A stretch of 64,000 bases of DNA. Source: Pseudorhizobium banfieldiae (lineage in GTDB: Bacteria > Pseudomonadota > Alphaproteobacteria > Rhizobiales > Rhizobiaceae). The stretch covers positions 3,131,501 through 3,195,500 of the forward strand of contig NZ_FO082820.1 in the NCBI RefSeq assembly GCF_000967425.1. The letters run 5' to 3'. Position numbers and translations under genes: made by a program. Each line of letters starts with the position of its first letter. Position 1 is the first letter of the stretch. The notes below the pieces were generated by a model, which searched no databases, was not told the DNA's origin, and saw only the letters and a list, made by a program, of their open reading frames with translations. This document shows positions 62,034-64,000 of the stretch, in pieces.

Positions 62034-62788
62034 ACGAGTTTGCGGATGCAGCAAGAGACGGTCTTTCGCCCGAAGCGCTGGAGAAGGTTCTGCGCGAGGT
62101 AGGCGTCAGCCGCTACCATAACCGCCACCCGCTGCATCACAAGATGACGGCAGGCTCGCTGTCGAAGGCACAATTGCAGGCCTGGGCGCTGAACCGCTAC
62201 TGCTATCAATCAGTCATTCCTCGAAAGGATGCCATGATTATCGCCCGCGCCGAAGATCCTGCTTTCCGTGCTGAATGGCGAAAACGCGTCGAGGATCACG
62301 ATGGCACGGACGGCTGGAACGGCGGCATCGCGCGCTGGTTGAAGCTGGCGACCGGCCTCGGCCTCGATGCCGACCTCGTGAAGAGCCAGAAGTCAGCACT
62401 GCCGGCCACACGCTTCGCCGTCGGCGCTTACCTGTCCTTCTGCACGGATCGTACGCTGCTGGAGGCGGTGGCCTCGTCACTGACCGAGCTCTTCTCCCCA
62501 GTGATCATCGGCGAGCGCGTTCCGGCCATGCTGGCGAAATACGACTACGTGACAGAGGATATCCTTGAATATTTCCGGCCAAGGCCGGCGCAGGCCTCGC
62601 GCGATTCGGATTTCGCCCTAGCCTACGTACTGGCGAAGTCCGACACGCCGGAAAAGCAGCAGGCGGTGATCGACGCCCTCGTCTTCAAGTGCGACGTACT
62701 CTGGGCCATGCTGGATGCCCTTGAGCAGGCCTATGGGGATCACGGCCATGTGCCGCCCGGCGCCTTCGATCCGAAACGGCCACAATGA
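62030..62788 (+). CDS. pqqC: Pyrroloquinoline-quinone synthase PqqC
   Basis: 252-aa haem-oxygenase-like-fold enzyme catalysing the last, eight-electron oxidation and ring closure of PQQ. Conserved segments: SRYHNRHPLHHKMTAGSLSK, NRYCYQSVIPRKDAMI, WRKRVEDHDGTD. The GTG start at 62030 overlaps the pqqB stop. It overlaps pqqD by 4 bp. Confidence 0.95.
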   Translation: MNEFADAARDGLSPEALEKVLREVGVSRYHNRHPLHHKMTAGSLSKAQLQAWALNRYCYQSVIPRKDAMIIARAEDPAFRAEWRKRVEDHDGTDGWNGGIARWLKLATGLGLDADLVKSQKSALPATRFAVGAYLSFCTDRTLLEAVASSLTELFSPVIIGERVPAMLAKYDYVTEDILEYFRPRPAQASRDSDFALAYVLAKSDTPEKQQAVIDALVFKCDVLWAMLDALEQAYGDHGHVPPGAFDPKRPQ

Positions 62789-63081
62789 TGCCGCGGCGGG
62801 AGCGCAGGATCGTGACTGCAAGCTCCATCCCGGTGCTGAAGCGCCATGTACGCCTGCAATATGATCCGGTCCGACAGGCCTGGGCCCTCCTATCTCCGGA
62901 AAAGGTGTTCTGGCCCGACGAGATCAGCCTAGACATTCTGAGGCTGTGCGATGGGAAGCACTCGGTCAGGCAGATCCTGGATCACCTGGCGTCTGTTTAT
63001 GAAGCCCCGCCCGAAGAGATTGCAGAGGACGTTGAAGGCTTTCTCCAGGAATGGTCAGATAGATCTTTGGTGACGCTATGA
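62785..63081 (+). CDS. pqqD: PQQ biosynthesis chaperone PqqD
   Basis: 98-aa RiPP-recognition element that binds PqqA and hands it to PqqE. Family segments: VRLQYDPVRQAWALLSPEK, LDILRLCDGKHSVRQILD, EDVEGFLQEWSDRSLV. Start ATGATG at 62785 overlaps pqqC; overlap with pqqE is ATGA. Separate pqqD, not fused to C or E. Confidence 0.94.
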   Translation: MMPRRERRIVTASSIPVLKRHVRLQYDPVRQAWALLSPEKVFWPDEISLDILRLCDGKHSVRQILDHLASVYEAPPEEIAEDVEGFLQEWSDRSLVTL

Positions 63082-64000
63082 CCCAAGCGATACTTCCGCC
63101 GATCGGAATGCTGGCAGAACTGACGCATCGATGCCCGCTACAATGCGCTTATTGCTCCAACCCGGTCGAACTCCTGAAGGCAAACCGGGAAATGGCAACC
63201 GAGGCTTGGCTTGCGTTGTTTGATCAGGCAGCAGATCTCGGCGTGCTGCAAATCCACCTGTCGGGAGGCGAGCCGACTCTTCGACCGGACCTGGAGGTGC
63301 TCGTGCAACGCCTGGCGAGTCGCGGCGTCTACACGAACCTGATCACGGCCGGCGTCGGCATCGCCGAGGGACGGATGGAAGCACTGGCACAGGCGGGACT
63401 GGACCATGTCCAGGTGAGTTTCCAGGGCGCATTTGCTCCAACGACCGAAAAGATCGGCAACCATCGAGGCGCTCACGAGAAGAAGATGGAAACGGCAAGG
63501 CAGGTGCGCGCCGCCGGCCTGCCACTGACAATCAACGCGCCGATCCACCGGCACAATATCGAGGAAGTGCCGGCCTTCATCGATCTCGCCCTGGCCCTCG
63601 ACGCCGAGCGGCTGGAGATTGCCAATGTGCAGTATGCCGGGTGGGCGCTCCTCAACCGCAACGCCCTGATGCCGGACCGTGCGTCGGTCGAGCGCCAGGT
63701 TGAGACGGTGCGCAAGGCCCAGGAAGACCTCTACGGCGTCCTGGCCATCGATTTCGTCACCCCGGATTATTTTGCCATGTATCCAAAGCCTTGCATGGGC
63801 GGATGGGCACGCGATGCCTTCGTGGTAGCACCGGACGGAAGCGTCCTTCCATGCCATGCCGCCGGCACCATTCCGGATCTCGTCTTCGACCGCTTCGGAG
63901 ACAAGAGCCTCGCGGAGATCTGGCTTCAATCAAAGGCCTTCAACGCCTTTCGCGGGACCGACTGGATGAGCGAGCCCTGCCGCAGTTGCGAAAGGCAGGA
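63078..64000 (+). CDS. pqqE: Radical SAM enzyme PqqE (3' end cut by window)
   Basis: About 307 residues visible. It crosslinks the Glu and Tyr of PqqA. The radical SAM Cys triad is Cys19, Cys23, Cys26 (THRCPLQCAYC), followed by LHLSGGEPTLR-type SAM-binding GGEP. SPASM-domain Cys are seen (KPCMGGWARD; VLPCHAAG; PCRSCERQ). The C-terminus is missing only because the window ends. Confidence 0.95.
   Translation, partial: MTQAILPPIGMLAELTHRCPLQCAYCSNPVELLKANREMATEAWLALFDQAADLGVLQIHLSGGEPTLRPDLEVLVQRLASRGVYTNLITAGVGIAEGRMEALAQAGLDHVQVSFQGAFAPTTEKIGNHRGAHEKKMETARQVRAAGLPLTINAPIHRHNIEEVPAFIDLALALDAERLEIANVQYAGWALLNRNALMPDRASVERQVETVRKAQEDLYGVLAIDFVTPDYFAMYPKPCMGGWARDAFVVAPDGSVLPCHAAGTIPDLVFDRFGDKSLAEIWLQSKAFNAFRGTDWMSEPCRSCERQ

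Noticed and set aside
1..64000. Mobile elements, CRISPR arrays, tRNA/rRNA genes, TonB receptor
   Set aside because: No transposase or integrase, no regularly spaced repeats, no tRNA-like cloverleaf and no TonB-dependent receptor frame was seen on reading both strands.

Overview
The window looks like chromosome or megaplasmid DNA of an alphaproteobacterium of the Rhizobiaceae (Ensifer/Sinorhizobium, Shinella or Rhizobium type). The grounds are high GC, rhizobial gene families (IolC fused to a DUF2090 aldolase-like domain, RpiR-type IolR, urea ABC transporter, XoxF plus pqqABCDE), tight ATGA/GTGA gene overlaps and GGAGG-type ribosome binding sites. The genus cannot be fixed from this sequence alone. 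I see no rRNA, tRNA, insertion sequence, phage gene or CRISPR array.

Layout. (1) 1-7.7 kb: the start of a urea ABC transporter operon (urtA, urtB, minus strand), a DUF488 gene, and a two-component pair whose kinase has an NCS1 nucleobase-permease-like membrane domain. (2) 7.8-14.3 kb: an RND efflux operon (permease, membrane fusion protein, and a first gene encoding an alpha/beta-hydrolase that lacks its catalytic Ser and His), with a divergent LysR regulator. (3) 14.7-22.3 kb: a CUT2-type sugar ABC operon ending in an SMP-30 lactonase, divergent from a GAF histidine kinase and its response regulator. (4) 22.4-33 kb: a myo-inositol operon in order: binding protein, permease, ATPase, idhA/iolG, iolR, iolC, iolD, iolE, iolB, preceded by an IolR-type operator over the promoter. 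(5) 33-39.5 kb: a LacI regulator and an AfuABC-like sugar-phosphate/iron-type importer with an inositol-monophosphatase-family enzyme as last gene. (6) 39.6-43.1 kb: a KaiC-like double ATPase overlapping a hybrid histidine kinase.

(7) 43.5-64 kb is a methanol/lanthanide region. xoxF (with the lanthanide-ligand Asp), xoxG and xoxJ are followed by glutathione-linked formaldehyde oxidation (class III alcohol dehydrogenase and gfa) and by three quinoprotein-associated periplasmic proteins. Across the xoxF promoter lie two unknown small secreted proteins and a NitT/TauT-type ABC transporter with a Tat-type binding protein. Then come a c-type cytochrome and a six-gene cluster (binding protein, beta-propeller, Asp-rich exported protein, ATPase, permease, exported protein) whose order resembles the lanthanide transport (lut) cluster of Methylobacterium, without its TonB receptor. 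Divergent from it is pqqABCDE, cut by the window end.

The parts fit together. PQQ made by PqqA-E and a lanthanide imported by the Lut-like system would charge XoxF; XoxG and other cytochromes take the electrons; Gfa and the class III dehydrogenase remove formaldehyde. The inositol operon and the adjacent phosphatase-linked importer could together handle inositol and an inositol or sugar phosphate. Binding-protein genes in four ABC operons are followed by strong hairpins, consistent with higher expression of the binding protein than of the membrane parts.
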